Counted from the stretch's first letter, positions 26,676 to 35,989 are shown. The stretch: DNA of 64,000 nt from AP-15 sp963703745 (GCA_963703745.1 CAVPFL010000004.1:1426001-1490000); one strand, 5' to 3'. The notes: generated by a model not told the origin, from the letters alone. Translations and numbers: made by a program.

Positions 26676-27176
26676 ATGTCCGAGATCCGCGAGATCAGAC
26701 TGACCGTCAACGGGAAGAGCTATCAGGGACGCTGCGAGCCGCGCAAATTGCTCGTCGACTTTGTGCGCGAAGATCTCGGGCTGACCGGCACCCATATCGG
26801 CTGCGAGCACGGGATCTGTGGCGCCTGCACGATCTTGTTCAACGGCGAGGCGGCGCGCTCCTGCCTGATGTTTGCCGTGCAGGCGGAGGACGCCGTGTTG
26901 CTGACCGTCGAGGGCCTGGCCAAAGGCGACGAGTATCACCCGCTGCAGCAGGCCTTCCACGAGCACCACGCCCTGCAATGCGGCTACTGCACGCCCGGAA
27001 TGCTGATCGCGGCACTCGATTTCCTCGCGACCAATCCCTCCCCGACCGAAGACGAGATCCGCGAAGGCATCTCCTCGGTGCTGTGCCGCTGCACCGGCTA
27101 TGTCAACATCGTCAAGGCGGTCGCCGCCGCGGCGGAGGTGATGCGAGGAGCGAACGCATCGGAGCCGGCCGCGTGA
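26676..27176 (+). CDS. Molybdenum hydroxylase 2Fe-2S subunit (CoxS-like)
   Basis: This is the small subunit (166 residues) with two 2Fe-2S clusters: a plant-ferredoxin type near GCEHGICGACT (about 46-56) and a four-helix type with CGYCTPGM and CRCTGY (about 106-145). It starts 13 bp after the FAD subunit. The next gene, the large subunit, is 116 bp away, separated by a REP-like palindrome. Confidence 0.94.
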   Translation: MSEIREIRLTVNGKSYQGRCEPRKLLVDFVREDLGLTGTHIGCEHGICGACTILFNGEAARSCLMFAVQAEDAVLLTVEGLAKGDEYHPLQQAFHEHHALQCGYCTPGMLIAALDFLATNPSPTEDEIREGISSVLCRCTGYVNIVKAVAAAAEVMRGANASEPAA

Positions 27177-27193
27177 GTGAAAGCCCCCCGCGG

Positions 27194-27281
27194 TGCCCTC
27201 ACCCGCCTCGCTACGCTCGGCACCCTCTCCCGCACTGCGGGAGAGGGGGGACCAGACCGTAGGGCTGGGTGGGTGAGGGCA
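27194..27281. repeat. REP-like nested palindrome between the small and large hydroxylase subunits
   Basis: The outer arms TGCCCTCACCC (27194-27204) and GGGTGAGGGCA (27271-27281) are perfectly complementary. Inside, CCCTCTCCCGC (27223-27233), a 3-base loop and GCGGGAGAGGG (27237-27247) form a perfect 11-bp hairpin. It resembles other intergenic palindromes in the window (32034, 35600) and may lower expression of the downstream gene or stabilise the upstream mRNA. Confidence 0.8.
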
Positions 27282-27292
27282 CAAAAAGAGCG

Positions 27293-29677
27293 ATGCCGGT
27301 GACCGACCGTCCTACCCCCTATGTCGGGCGCTCGCTGCTGCGGCGCGAGGACCGGCGGCTGCTGACCGGCCGGGGTCAGTTCATCGCCGACCTCGAATTG
27401 CCGCGCATGCTGCATGCGGCCTTCATCCGCAGTCCGCTCGCCCACGCGCATATCCGCTCGGTCGATCTGTCGCGCGCTGCCGCGGCCTCCGGCGTGGCAT
27501 TGACACTGAGCGGCGCGGATCTGGTGCGGGAGCTTCCGCCGCTGCCCGACACCCAGCTCTCATTACCGAGCAAATGGATGAGCCGGGTCCAGCACGAGTT
27601 CCACAACCCGCAGCAACCCGGGTTGGCGTACGACAAGGTGCGGCACGTCGGCGAAGCGATCGCCGTGATCGTCGCCGAGAGCCGTTACGCGGCGGAAGAC
27701 GCAGCCGAACTGGTGACGCTCGACCTCGAGCCGCTGCCGGCGATCGTCAATGCCGAGGCAGCACTTGCTTCCGACGCGCCACTGATCCACGAGCATCTGA
27801 AGACGAACCTTTTCGGCGAGTTTTCGATTGCCAAAGGCGATGCCGCCGCGGCGATGGCCGGCGCGCCGCACAGATTGCGGCGACGGTTCTATCATCACCG
27901 TTACGCGGCGATGCCGATCGAATGCCGCGGTGTGGCCGCCCTCCACGACTCGCGAACCGATACGATCACGATTTGGTCCGCCACCCAGGTCGTGCACTGG
28001 GTTCGCCGGGAGGTTGCCGCGATCTTGGGCCTACCGGAAGCGCGCGTCCGCTGTTTGGCGCTCGATGTCGGTGGCGGGTTCGGCCTCAAGGGTCATGTCT
28101 ACCCCGAGGATCTGGTGATCCCGTTTCTGGCGCGACGGCTGGGGCGCCCGGTGCGCTGGCTCGAGGACCGGCACGAGCATCTGTTGTCCGCGGCGCATTC
28201 GCGCGACCAGTTGCACGAAGTCGAGGTCGGCTTCGACGGTGATGGCCACATCCTGGCGCTGCGCGACAATTTCATCGTCGATTGCGGCGCCTGGAACCCG
28301 ATCGGCGGTGGTGTGCCCTACAACACCGCCGCTCATCTGACCGGCCCTTACAAGATCGACCATCTCGCGGTCTCGGCCCGCACCGCCGCAACCAACAAGG
28401 TCCCGAACACGGCTTACCGTGGTGCGGGGCGTCCGGAAGCAGTGTTCGCGATGGAGCGGGTCATCGACCTCGTGGCGGGGAGTTTGGGATTGGAGCCGGC
28501 GGAGGTGCGCCGGCGCAACATGATCCGCACCGAGGAGATGCCCTATCGCGCGGGTATCGCCTATCGCGACGGTGAGCCGATCGTCTACGACAGCGGGGAT
28601 TATGCGGGCGGTCTGCAGATGGCGCTCGATGCCGTCGGCGGGGTCGCCGCGTTCCGCGACCGTCAGCGCGAGGCGCGCCGAGGAGGCCGATATCTGGGGC
28701 TCGGCATCGGCTGCTATGTCGAGGGAACCGGGGTCGGGCCGTTCGAAGGGGCGACCGTGCGGATCGATCCTTCCGGCAAGGTCTATGTCTCCTCCGGTGC
28801 GGCCTCGCAGGGCCAGGGGATGGAGACGATCTTCGCCCAGGTTGTTGCCGATGCATGGCAGGTCGCACCCGACGACGTCGTCATCTCGCTCGCCGATACG
28901 GCCGGGATCCCGAGCGGGTCCGGTACGTTCGCCAGCCGCAGCACTGTCACCCTCTCGGCGGCGATCCATCACGCGAGCGAGCGGCTGCGTGAGAAGGCGT
29001 TTGCGATCGCCGCCAATCTGTTGGAATGCGCCGCGGCCGACCTCGAGCTCCGCGACGGCGGGGTTGGCGTCGTCGGCGTGCCGGGAGCAGCGGTCAGCCT
29101 CACCAAATTGGCGCACGCGGCGCGCCCCGGCTGGGATCACGGCCGCCCGCAAGGCATCGATGCCGGGCTCGAGGAGACCCATTACTGGGAGCCGCCGACC
29201 GTCACCTGGAGCTATGCCGCGCATGTCGCGATCGTCGAGGTCGATCGCGAGATCGGGCAAGTCAAGATCGACAAATACGCGATCGCCCATGATTGCGGCG
29301 TCGTCGTCAATCCGCTCTTGGTCGAGGGCCAGATCGCCGGCGGCACCGCACAGGGCCTCGGCGGCATCCTTTTCGAGGATATCGTCTACGACACGGAGGG
29401 CCAGCTGCTGACCGGCTCACTGGCTGACTACATGGTGCCAACCGCGGACGATGTGCCTGGCATGGCGCTGATCCACCAGCATTCGCCCTCGCCCCTGAAC
29501 CCGCTCGGTGTCAAAGGGGTCGGCGAAGGAGGTGCGGTCGCGCCACCGGCGGCGATTGCCAACGCCGTCGCCGACGCGCTGGCACCCTTCGGCGCCGAGT
29601 TCAACGCGACCCCGATCAAACCGGAACAAATCGTCGAAGCCGCCCGGTCGACCCTGCCGTCTGCTACCCGATCATAG
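27293..29677 (+). CDS. Molybdenum hydroxylase large subunit (form II CoxL-like)
   Basis: This is the molybdopterin-cytosine-dinucleotide-binding catalytic subunit (794 residues). Seen: YVGRSLLRREDRRLLTGRG at the start, DVGGGFGLKGHVYPED, the active-site loop AYRGAGRPEAVFAMER, and the terminal GVKGVGEGGAV with the catalytic Glu. AYRGAGR is the form II signature; true CO dehydrogenases carry AYxCSFR. The substrate is therefore probably an aromatic or N-heterocyclic compound or aldehyde rather than CO. The ATG at 27293 precedes the conserved N-terminus. Confidence 0.92.
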   Translation: MPVTDRPTPYVGRSLLRREDRRLLTGRGQFIADLELPRMLHAAFIRSPLAHAHIRSVDLSRAAAASGVALTLSGADLVRELPPLPDTQLSLPSKWMSRVQHEFHNPQQPGLAYDKVRHVGEAIAVIVAESRYAAEDAAELVTLDLEPLPAIVNAEAALASDAPLIHEHLKTNLFGEFSIAKGDAAAAMAGAPHRLRRRFYHHRYAAMPIECRGVAALHDSRTDTITIWSATQVVHWVRREVAAILGLPEARVRCLALDVGGGFGLKGHVYPEDLVIPFLARRLGRPVRWLEDRHEHLLSAAHSRDQLHEVEVGFDGDGHILALRDNFIVDCGAWNPIGGGVPYNTAAHLTGPYKIDHLAVSARTAATNKVPNTAYRGAGRPEAVFAMERVIDLVAGSLGLEPAEVRRRNMIRTEEMPYRAGIAYRDGEPIVYDSGDYAGGLQMALDAVGGVAAFRDRQREARRGGRYLGLGIGCYVEGTGVGPFEGATVRIDPSGKVYVSSGAASQGQGMETIFAQVVADAWQVAPDDVVISLADTAGIPSGSGTFASRSTVTLSAAIHHASERLREKAFAIAANLLECAAADLELRDGGVGVVGVPGAAVSLTKLAHAARPGWDHGRPQGIDAGLEETHYWEPPTVTWSYAAHVAIVEVDREIGQVKIDKYAIAHDCGVVVNPLLVEGQIAGGTAQGLGGILFEDIVYDTEGQLLTGSLADYMVPTADDVPGMALIHQHSPSPLNPLGVKGVGEGGAVAPPAAIANAVADALAPFGAEFNATPIKPEQIVEAARSTLPSATRS

Positions 29678-29719
29678 TGCCGAGGCATGACACCGCCTCC
29701 CGGATTTAGGCCGCCTGAG

Positions 29720-31918
29720 TTAGCCTTTTGACTCCAGCACGGAAATCGGCATCCAATCCTCGTGCGGCGGGTCGGTCAGGCAGGAGCGGCACCGTTCGAT
29801 CAGGATTTCCGATGGGCGGTCGACATCACCGCGAATTTTCGCGGTGGCTTTGAAGAGCCTGATCGCCTCCGACCAGTGGCGGTCTTCATAGGCCGCAAGA
29901 CCCACCTCATACATCCGGACCCATTCCGGGGTCGCAGTTTCCGCGCCTTCGGCCGAGCCGAGGAGCTCGTAAATGGCAAGTCCCCCGATACGGCCGTAGA
30001 CAGCCACCCGGTCGAGCCGGCGGACGATGATGGCATCGCCGGCAGCTATGCGCGTTTCTTCCCCAATGATGATGTCGACGCCGTAAAGCTTGCCCAGCGG
30101 CTCGAGGCGGCTGGCGACGTTCACCGGATCGCCGATGACGGTATAGCTCAGCCGCTCGTTCGAGCCGATGTTGCCGACCAGCATGCGGCCGGTGTTGATG
30201 CCGATGCGCATCCGCAACGGTGTGCCCCCGCAACGCTCGGCGGAAGCCCGCTGCAACGCGAGCAGGCGCTGGCATTCCAGTGCGGCGCCGCACGCGTCAA
30301 TGGCGTGCCGCTCGTCGGGCACCGGTGCGCCCCAAAACGCCATCACCCCGTCGCCAATAAACTTGTCGATTGTACCGCTTCGGCTCAGAACCGCTGTGGA
30401 AACCGCCTCCAGATATTCGGCCAGCACCGGCACCACGCGGTCGCCGAGCCGCTCGGAGATGCCGGTATAGCCGACGATATCCGTGAACATCACAGTCAGT
30501 GTCTGCCGCTGTCCTCCCGGGCGAGCCTCGACCCCGCGAGAGACCAATGTCCGAACGAGATCCGTCGGCATGTATTTCTGGAATGACGCGAGCCCCCGGC
30601 TCATCTGCAAAAGGGCGCCCGAGAGGTCGTCGAGCTCGCGCAGCGGTGAGGCGAGGCGGCTGACACGATCCAGTCGGAACGCTTCGATAAGCTTCAGCTG
30701 GCCGGCGATGCGCAGCAGCGGCGCAGTGACGAGACGGTTCGCCGATAAAATCGCGACGCCAGCGACGAGCAACGTCAAGCCTCCGAGCGCAATCAATAGG
30801 ACCATGACATTGCGCCGGATCGAGGCGAGGAAGTCATCGGTCGGGATCACTGTCGCGACCACCCAATTATTGAACTTGAGCGGCGAGAAGGTGACAAAGT
30901 AATCCTTGCGATCGCTCGGGCTGGTTGCCTGCAGCTGGCGCACTTCGTGGAGGTCGGCGAGGCTCAGGCCGTGATGGCCATCGAGGAGGTCGGCCACAGC
31001 GGCCAGCATCGGATGGTCCCGGCCCATGCTCTCGAGCTCGGGCATTTCGCCCTGATGCTGGCGCTTGCGCGCCGCCGACACGGCGGACGCCACGATCCGG
31101 CCATTCCGGTTGAGGATGACCGCCGTGCCGGTCTTGCCGACCTGCAGGCCTGCGAGAAATTGGGAGAGCCGGTCCAGCTCGACGACAACGGCGAGCACGC
31201 CGGCAAAATCGAGGTTGATGACGATCGGTGTCGAGGTCGCGATCGCCGCCCCGTCGCGATACGGCAGGTGCGAAAGCATACTCCAACCGGGGCCGTCCTC
31301 GGCGACGGCACGCTGGTACCAGGCTTGCGCGGTCGCGTCGTAATCGCTCGGGGTGATCTCCCGACCACGAAACAGAACGTCACCAGGCTGAGGCGTATAG
31401 GTGTCGACCCTTTGCTGCCGAATTCCCGTCTCGGGGCTTTTTTTCACCTCGACCATGTCGATCTCGTCATCCGCGGCTTTGAGCGCGCCGAAAAAGGCTC
31501 CGTCGGGAAAGCCGAGGGCGATCCACGAGAGCGTCGGGTGAGATCGCAGCAGCGCCAGAAAGATGAATTCGCGCTTCGCCTCGTCTGTCGGCTTTATCGC
31601 CTCCTGAACGAAGATCGATTGAACCGCCTGCTGAACCGACCAGGCGTCGTCTAATGTCGCGCGCACCTCGTGCTGGACCGACCCGACGATCTGAAGATTG
31701 AGCTGCCCGACGACATCGGCGACGTTCCGTCGCGCGGCGTAGAACCAAGTGAGGTGGATCAGGATGGCGGTGATGGCGACTGCCAGCAGCACGAGGCCGG
31801 TAAGTGCCGTCCGCAACCCGAGCTTGCGATGATGTCGCGGCTTTGCAGGCGCCTCGACCAGTGGTGCAGGCGCGGCAGTCACCGGGGCGGTATCTTGTCC
31901 CCACGGGCGATCGGTCAT
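29720..31918 (-). CDS. Membrane-bound class III adenylate/guanylate cyclase with Cache sensor
   Basis: This 732-residue receptor cyclase has TM1 (about 36-60), a large periplasmic Cache-like sensor domain (about 65-365), TM2 (about 371-393), a HAMP-like linker and a class III cyclase homology domain (about 475-650). Metal-binding Asp480 (MFTDIVGYT) and Asp523 (KFIGDGVMAFWGAP) are present. Lys519 is the residue type that favours ATP, so adenylate cyclase is the likelier activity. A short C-terminal helical extension follows. It is convergent with the hydroxylase operon. Confidence 0.9.
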   Translation of the reverse strand: MTDRPWGQDTAPVTAAPAPLVEAPAKPRHHRKLGLRTALTGLVLLAVAITAILIHLTWFYAARRNVADVVGQLNLQIVGSVQHEVRATLDDAWSVQQAVQSIFVQEAIKPTDEAKREFIFLALLRSHPTLSWIALGFPDGAFFGALKAADDEIDMVEVKKSPETGIRQQRVDTYTPQPGDVLFRGREITPSDYDATAQAWYQRAVAEDGPGWSMLSHLPYRDGAAIATSTPIVINLDFAGVLAVVVELDRLSQFLAGLQVGKTGTAVILNRNGRIVASAVSAARKRQHQGEMPELESMGRDHPMLAAVADLLDGHHGLSLADLHEVRQLQATSPSDRKDYFVTFSPLKFNNWVVATVIPTDDFLASIRRNVMVLLIALGGLTLLVAGVAILSANRLVTAPLLRIAGQLKLIEAFRLDRVSRLASPLRELDDLSGALLQMSRGLASFQKYMPTDLVRTLVSRGVEARPGGQRQTLTVMFTDIVGYTGISERLGDRVVPVLAEYLEAVSTAVLSRSGTIDKFIGDGVMAFWGAPVPDERHAIDACGAALECQRLLALQRASAERCGGTPLRMRIGINTGRMLVGNIGSNERLSYTVIGDPVNVASRLEPLGKLYGVDIIIGEETRIAAGDAIIVRRLDRVAVYGRIGGLAIYELLGSAEGAETATPEWVRMYEVGLAAYEDRHWSEAIRLFKATAKIRGDVDRPSEILIERCRSCLTDPPHEDWMPISVLESKG

Positions 31919-32033
31919 TCCAAGAGCCTCTGCGCGAGCGTCTTGCCCCTCTCCGCCCGCTTGCCGGGGGGAGAGGGAGGGACCCGGCGCGGCGTCAGCC
32001 GCAAGCCCGCGGGCTTGATCCGCGGGGACGGGA

Positions 32034-32117
32034 GGGTGAGGTGGGGGCGCCGCTGCTCGGAACGGCGGGGATCCCCCACCTCACCCCGACCCTCTCCGCC
32101 CCCAAGGGCGGAGAGGG
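32034..32117. repeat. REP-like nested palindrome downstream of the bufferin operon
   Basis: The arms GGGTGAGGTGGGGG (32034-32047) and CCCCCACCTCACCC (32073-32086) are perfectly complementary over 14 bp. They are followed by a perfect 12-bp hairpin CCCTCTCCGCCC/GGGCGGAGAGGG (32090-32117, 4-base loop). The whole interval 31919-32160, between bufC and the cyclase gene, holds only such repeats, including a further arm at about 31945-31980. Confidence 0.8.
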
Positions 32118-32160
32118 GGATATTTCGGCCCCCCGCCTGGCTGTGAGATCTGTGCATGCC

Positions 32161-32943
32161 CTAGCGCTCTGGCGCGAGGCCGTGTGCCACTGCGAGCCCC
32201 TCGGCGAAGATATGATGAAGCGCCGCGGCGAGATCGAAGTCGGGATCCCGCGAGATCGCGGCCGCCAGCGCCGCGGCGAGCACCAGGCCGTCGGCGAGCG
32301 CCGTCCGGAACGCGAAGGTTGCCGGGTCGAGCCGCCGCCAGGCGACTGCATCGCGAGCGCGGCGGATCTCCAGGTTTGAGCCGCCGCTTGCGAGGTCGAC
32401 CGCAGGTACCTCGTTCTGCTGGTTCGCCTGCCAGATCGCATCAATCGGCCAAGGCGAGCCAAGGTAACGAACCGAGGGCTGCAGGCGGAGCGCTACATAT
32501 GCGGCCTTATCTGCCGGAACCGCGGCGAGCTCTTGCAACGGCAGCGGGGCCGCCTCCCGGACGGTGCCGGCGATGTTGAGGGCCCATTCGAAACGAGCGA
32601 CGTCGGCCAGATATGGCAGGGCCTCGCATGGCGCAAAGGCAGCAAGAAAATCGGCGAAGTCCGCGCCATACTCGACGAGGCAACGCGAATGCGGCGGATG
32701 CTCGCGCAGATATTCATGCGCGGCGTAGGCGAAAAAGCGCTTGTCGACCAGGCGGCACACCACCGGGAAATTGCCCTGCAACGCGGCGCCGAGCGTGGCG
32801 AAGGCGTGGTTGCGGTAGATGCCCACTCGCGCGGCTGGGTCGAGGCCGTCGCCGTGGATGGCGGCAACGATCTCGGCGGTGTCGCCGCCAAGCACGGCCT
32901 GCTTGAGCTGCAGCTGTAGCTCAAGCAGCGTCGACATATCCAT
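32161..32943 (-). CDS. bufC: Bufferin-maturation partner protein, DUF2063 (BufC/HvfC-like)
   Basis: This 260-residue DUF2063 protein partners the MNIO enzyme encoded just upstream and is thought to recruit the precursor peptide. Seen: the N-terminal helical domain with GLDPAARVGIYRNHAFATL and the phrases NFPVVCRLV, YAAHEYLREHPP and FADFLAAFAP. These match the DUF2063 (putative DNA-binding in older annotation) family. Its start lies 23 bp inside the 3' end of bufB. Confidence 0.88.
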   Translation of the reverse strand: MDMSTLLELQLQLKQAVLGGDTAEIVAAIHGDGLDPAARVGIYRNHAFATLGAALQGNFPVVCRLVDKRFFAYAAHEYLREHPPHSRCLVEYGADFADFLAAFAPCEALPYLADVARFEWALNIAGTVREAAPLPLQELAAVPADKAAYVALRLQPSVRYLGSPWPIDAIWQANQQNEVPAVDLASGGSNLEIRRARDAVAWRRLDPATFAFRTALADGLVLAAALAAAISRDPDFDLAAALHHIFAEGLAVAHGLAPER

Positions 32944-33769
32944 GGATCTCGGCGAGCTTTTGCGCGTGGCGCACTTCGTCCAACAGGATTTCGAGCGCGG
33001 GAAGGTCCGTGTCCCACTCGATCAGTGTCGGCACGCGACCAAAGCGCCGGAGCGCCGCGGCGTGGAGGTCCCAAACGGGCTCGGCTACTCGCGAGCCGTG
33101 GTCGTCGATCAATATATCCACGTCTTCGGCAGCGTGGTGACCGGCAAGATGGATCTCGCCGATAGCTTCGACCGGCAGCGTGTCGAGATAAGCAATCGGG
33201 TCGAACCCGAAATTCTTCGCGCTGACGTAAATATTGTTCACATCACAGAGGATGCCGCAGCCCGTCCGGCGAGCGACTTGGGTTAGGAATTCCGGCTCTG
33301 GTATGCACGAATGGCGGTAGCGCAGGTAAGAGGACGGGTTTTCGATCAGCAGCCGCCGCCCGAGCGCCGCTTGTCCCTCCTCGACATGGCGGCAGAAGAG
33401 GTCGAGGCTCTCCTCGGTATAGGGGAGCGGCAGCAAGTCATTCAAGAAAGCTCCGGCAATCGCGCTCCAGGCCAGGTGCTCGGAAACCAGCATCGGCTCG
33501 ATGCGCTCGATCAGCGCCTTAAAGCGGCCGAGATGAAACCGATCGAGCTCCTCGACGCTGCCCAGGGACAAAGCGACGCCGTGAAGGCTGACCGGGTAGT
33601 CATGCCGGAGCTCGAGAAGGCGGTCCAGGGCCACCGTCTCGGGCATGTAATTCTCGGCATGCACTTCGAGGAAGGCGAGCTTGGGCCGGACCGCCGCTAT
33701 CTCCGGCATATGCGGCGCGCGCAGGCCGATACCCTCGCAGCAGTTCGACGCCGGTCGATGCGCGGTCAT
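32921..33769 (-). CDS. bufB: Multinuclear non-heme iron oxygenase (DUF692), bufferin maturase
   Basis: This TIM-barrel MNIO (282 residues) modifies cysteines of the BufA precursor. Seen: GIGLRAPHMPEI, FLEVHAENYM, SLHGVALSLGS (His63), SEHLAWS (His98), LLIENPSSYLRY (Glu143), CDVNNIYVSAKNFG (Asp176, Asn178), EIHLAGHHAAED (His207) and LIEWDTDLP (Glu251), which are the expected iron ligands of the family. It lies 26 bp after bufA and overlaps bufC. Known MNIOs of such operons turn cysteine into copper-binding heterocycles; here that is inferred. Confidence 0.92.
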   Translation of the reverse strand: MTAHRPASNCCEGIGLRAPHMPEIAAVRPKLAFLEVHAENYMPETVALDRLLELRHDYPVSLHGVALSLGSVEELDRFHLGRFKALIERIEPMLVSEHLAWSAIAGAFLNDLLPLPYTEESLDLFCRHVEEGQAALGRRLLIENPSSYLRYRHSCIPEPEFLTQVARRTGCGILCDVNNIYVSAKNFGFDPIAYLDTLPVEAIGEIHLAGHHAAEDVDILIDDHGSRVAEPVWDLHAAALRRFGRVPTLIEWDTDLPALEILLDEVRHAQKLAEIHGYVDAA

Positions 33770-33795
33770 GACTGCGATCCCGCCGGACGGATTGG

Positions 33796-34068
33796 TCAGC
33801 TCCTCTTGAGGCTGCCGCCGTCGATCTTGGCGCAGGTTCCCGCCGGCACGTAGATCCAGGATTCCTTCTCGCGAGCCTGCTTGGCCTCGCCGGCGCAGGA
33901 GTGTGTCGAGGTTTGGCAGTCATTTTGCGAGGCGGAGGCTATACCGTAGCATTTCTCGGCCGTGAACTGCGGGGCTGGGGCCGGCCCGGCGCCGGCGGCA
34001 AGCGGCGATGCGAGGACCGCAGCGAAAGCGGCAGCGGCAAGCGAGATCGTCTTGCTGTCGAACTGCAC
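33796..34068 (-). CDS. bufA: Bufferin precursor (DUF2282), copper-binding RiPP
   Basis: This 90-residue exported precursor has a signal peptide (residues 1 to about 26, SLAAAAFAAVLASPLAAGA). The core carries four conserved cysteines: EKCYG (Cys40), NDCQ (Cys51), HSCAG (Cys58) and GTCAKI (Cys79), the BufA1 pattern. Bufferins protect cells from excess copper in the periplasm after their cysteines are modified by BufB with BufC. It is the first gene of the operon. The 187 bp upstream (34069-34255) have no gene and should contain the promoter, but I cannot point to a clear metal-responsive operator. Confidence 0.92.
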   Translation of the reverse strand: MQFDSKTISLAAAAFAAVLASPLAAGAGPAPAPQFTAEKCYGIASASQNDCQTSTHSCAGEAKQAREKESWIYVPAGTCAKIDGGSLKRS

Positions 34069-34255
34069 GATTTACTCCTTTGGCTGGACCCTTCTGCTCA
34101 CATTCACGGAGCGGGATCGACCTCCGAAAATGCCGAGCGTGTATCATATAAAGAGGCTCGGTGCCCGCGCCGCCCTTGTTCACGAAAATGTTGGCGTCTC
34201 TTTGCGCCCCCGGCGCTGGCAGACCGAACCCCCATTCGCAGCGCAACGGCGGGAA

Positions 34256-35515
34256 CTAAGTCGCGCCCAGATAGACGTCGCCGCGCGCCATTACGAAGGC
34301 CACGCGCTGGAGCACAGACACGTCGCCGAGCGGGCTCGAATCCACGGCGATCACATCGGCCGATTTGCCTGACGCGATCGTTCCAACTTCGTCGGAAAGG
34401 TCGAGCAGCTTGGCGGCGTTGACCGTCGCTGCTTTGATCGCTTCGCGGGGACGCATTCCTGCTTCGACCATGAAGCCGAACTCACGTGCGTTCTGTCCGT
34501 GGGGCCCCACACCCATGTCCGTGCCGAAGGCTATGGTCACCCCAGCCTTGTGCGAGCGGGCGAGGGCCTCCTTGATCTTCACGCCGACGATCATCGCCTT
34601 CTCGATTTGCGCTGGCGTCAGCAGGCCGTCTCCCTTTGCCATCTCCAAAACCGTGACGCCGGCAATGATCGTCGGCACATGAAAAGCGCCTTTGGCGATG
34701 AACAGCTCGAGCGAGCGAGCGTCGAGGAAGCTCCCATGCTCGATTGAGTCGACCCCCGCTTCGAGCGCCGCGTTAATGCCGGCCGCGCCATGCGCATGGG
34801 CAGCGACGCGCCGGCCGAGGTGATGGGCCGTTTCGATGATCGAGCGGATCTCGTCGTCGGTGAATTGCTGGTCGAGTCCGGCCTTGATGTTGGAGAGCAC
34901 GCCGCCGGTTGCCACGAACTTGATCGCGTCCGCGCCATGGCTGACCTGGCAACGCACCGCCCGGCGACATTCGTCAACTCCGTCGCAAATTCCCGACGGA
35001 GATTGCACGCAGGCGCAAACGTCGTGGCGATAGCCATAGGTCTGGCCATGACCGCCAGTCGGCGAGAGAATGGCGCCGACGCAAAGAATTCGCGGCCCTG
35101 CGACCTTCCTCTCGGCAATGGCGGCCCGCAATGCGAAAATAATCTCGGGATTACCGATGGCGCCGACGTCGCGTACCGTCGTGAAACCGGCGTCCAGTGT
35201 GACTGCCGCGTGGTGAGCCGCATCGAAACCGACCTTGGCATCCGAATCCTCGACCCTGCGCAATCGGGATTCCCGGTCGAGCTGCGAGGTCAGGTGCACG
35301 TGGCAATCGATGAGGCCGGGAAGGACGAATTTGCTGCGAAGATCGATCAACTCAGCGCCCAGAGGCGGATCGATGAAGCCGCCCGACACCGCCTTGATCC
35401 GCTCGCCTTCGATCAGAATGCTCTGCTCCGACTTGGGCTCTGTGTCTGGATCGGCGAGCAAAAAGCCCGCGTGAATAACCTTCGTCTTCGCGGACCCGGT
35501 TGAATTGTTTGCCAT
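34256..35515 (-). CDS. Metal-dependent amidohydrolase (imidazolonepropionase-like)
   Basis: This 419-residue amidohydrolase-superfamily enzyme is of the group that includes Xaa-Pro dipeptidases and carboxypeptidase-like hydrolases. Seen: LPGLIDCHVHLTSQ (metal ligands His72, His74), the lysine-bearing DAIKFVATGG, AAHAHGAAG, SIEHGSFLD and AFGTDMGVGPHGQ (Asp). These complete the two-metal barrel. No signal peptide is seen, so it is cytosolic. It stands alone, upstream of the bufferin operon. The substrate is unknown, possibly a dipeptide or N-acyl compound. Confidence 0.88.
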   Translation of the reverse strand: MANNSTGSAKTKVIHAGFLLADPDTEPKSEQSILIEGERIKAVSGGFIDPPLGAELIDLRSKFVLPGLIDCHVHLTSQLDRESRLRRVEDSDAKVGFDAAHHAAVTLDAGFTTVRDVGAIGNPEIIFALRAAIAERKVAGPRILCVGAILSPTGGHGQTYGYRHDVCACVQSPSGICDGVDECRRAVRCQVSHGADAIKFVATGGVLSNIKAGLDQQFTDDEIRSIIETAHHLGRRVAAHAHGAAGINAALEAGVDSIEHGSFLDARSLELFIAKGAFHVPTIIAGVTVLEMAKGDGLLTPAQIEKAMIVGVKIKEALARSHKAGVTIAFGTDMGVGPHGQNAREFGFMVEAGMRPREAIKAATVNAAKLLDLSDEVGTIASGKSADVIAVDSSPLGDVSVLQRVAFVMARGDVYLGAT

Positions 35516-35989
35516 GGTCTCTCCCGTCCGAAATTAAATATCGGGCAATCCTGGACCTAGTACCACGCTGGTTAAATTAGCGAACGTTGCAACCGCATGT
35601 CACCGCTATCGTCACTCCCGCGAAAAGCGGGGGTCCAGAGCCTGCCCCTGGCTTGAACAGGGGGGTGAGTGCGGAGGATTGCGCCCTGGATGCCCGCTTT
35701 CGCGCAGGGCTGTCCGGGGAAAATCTTGCGGCCGGATAACAGAGCAAAACGACCCGCCGATTTCGTCTTGGCCGGGCTTGTCCCGTGGGCCTTCAGCCCA
35801 CGGACTGGTTCCGTGGGCATCCGCGCCTTCGAGCGCCCGAAGCAAAGACGTGGATGCGCGGATCAAGTCCGCGCAAGACGACTTAAGCCGTGATGCCCCA
35901 CTCTCCCAGCCACCCACCCTGGCTGGTCGCAACATCGGCCGATGCCTCAGAGCGGGCGCTAGCCGATGCCAGCCCAAAGGTCCAGGCTG
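35516..35989. repeat. Intergenic REP-like repeat cluster without genes
   Basis: No credible gene is seen in these ~470 bp. The interval holds several palindromes, for example CCGTGGGC/GCCCACGG around 35783-35803 with another CCGTGGGC near 35811, and GCGCGGATC/AAGTCCGCGC near 35856-35875. Segments such as the ACTCCCGCGAAAAGCGGGGG stretch around 35615-35635 are typical of alphaproteobacterial intergenic repeats. Short open frames across it are side effects of the palindromes. Confidence 0.6.

Noticed and set aside
26076..27284. Minus-strand open frame of 402 codons over coxM/coxS-like genes
   Set aside because: It is antisense to two conserved subunits and has no recognisable motifs.
28031..29290. 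Minus-strand open frame of 419 codons within the large hydroxylase subunit
   Set aside because: It is antisense shadow; the plus strand has the molybdenum site signatures.
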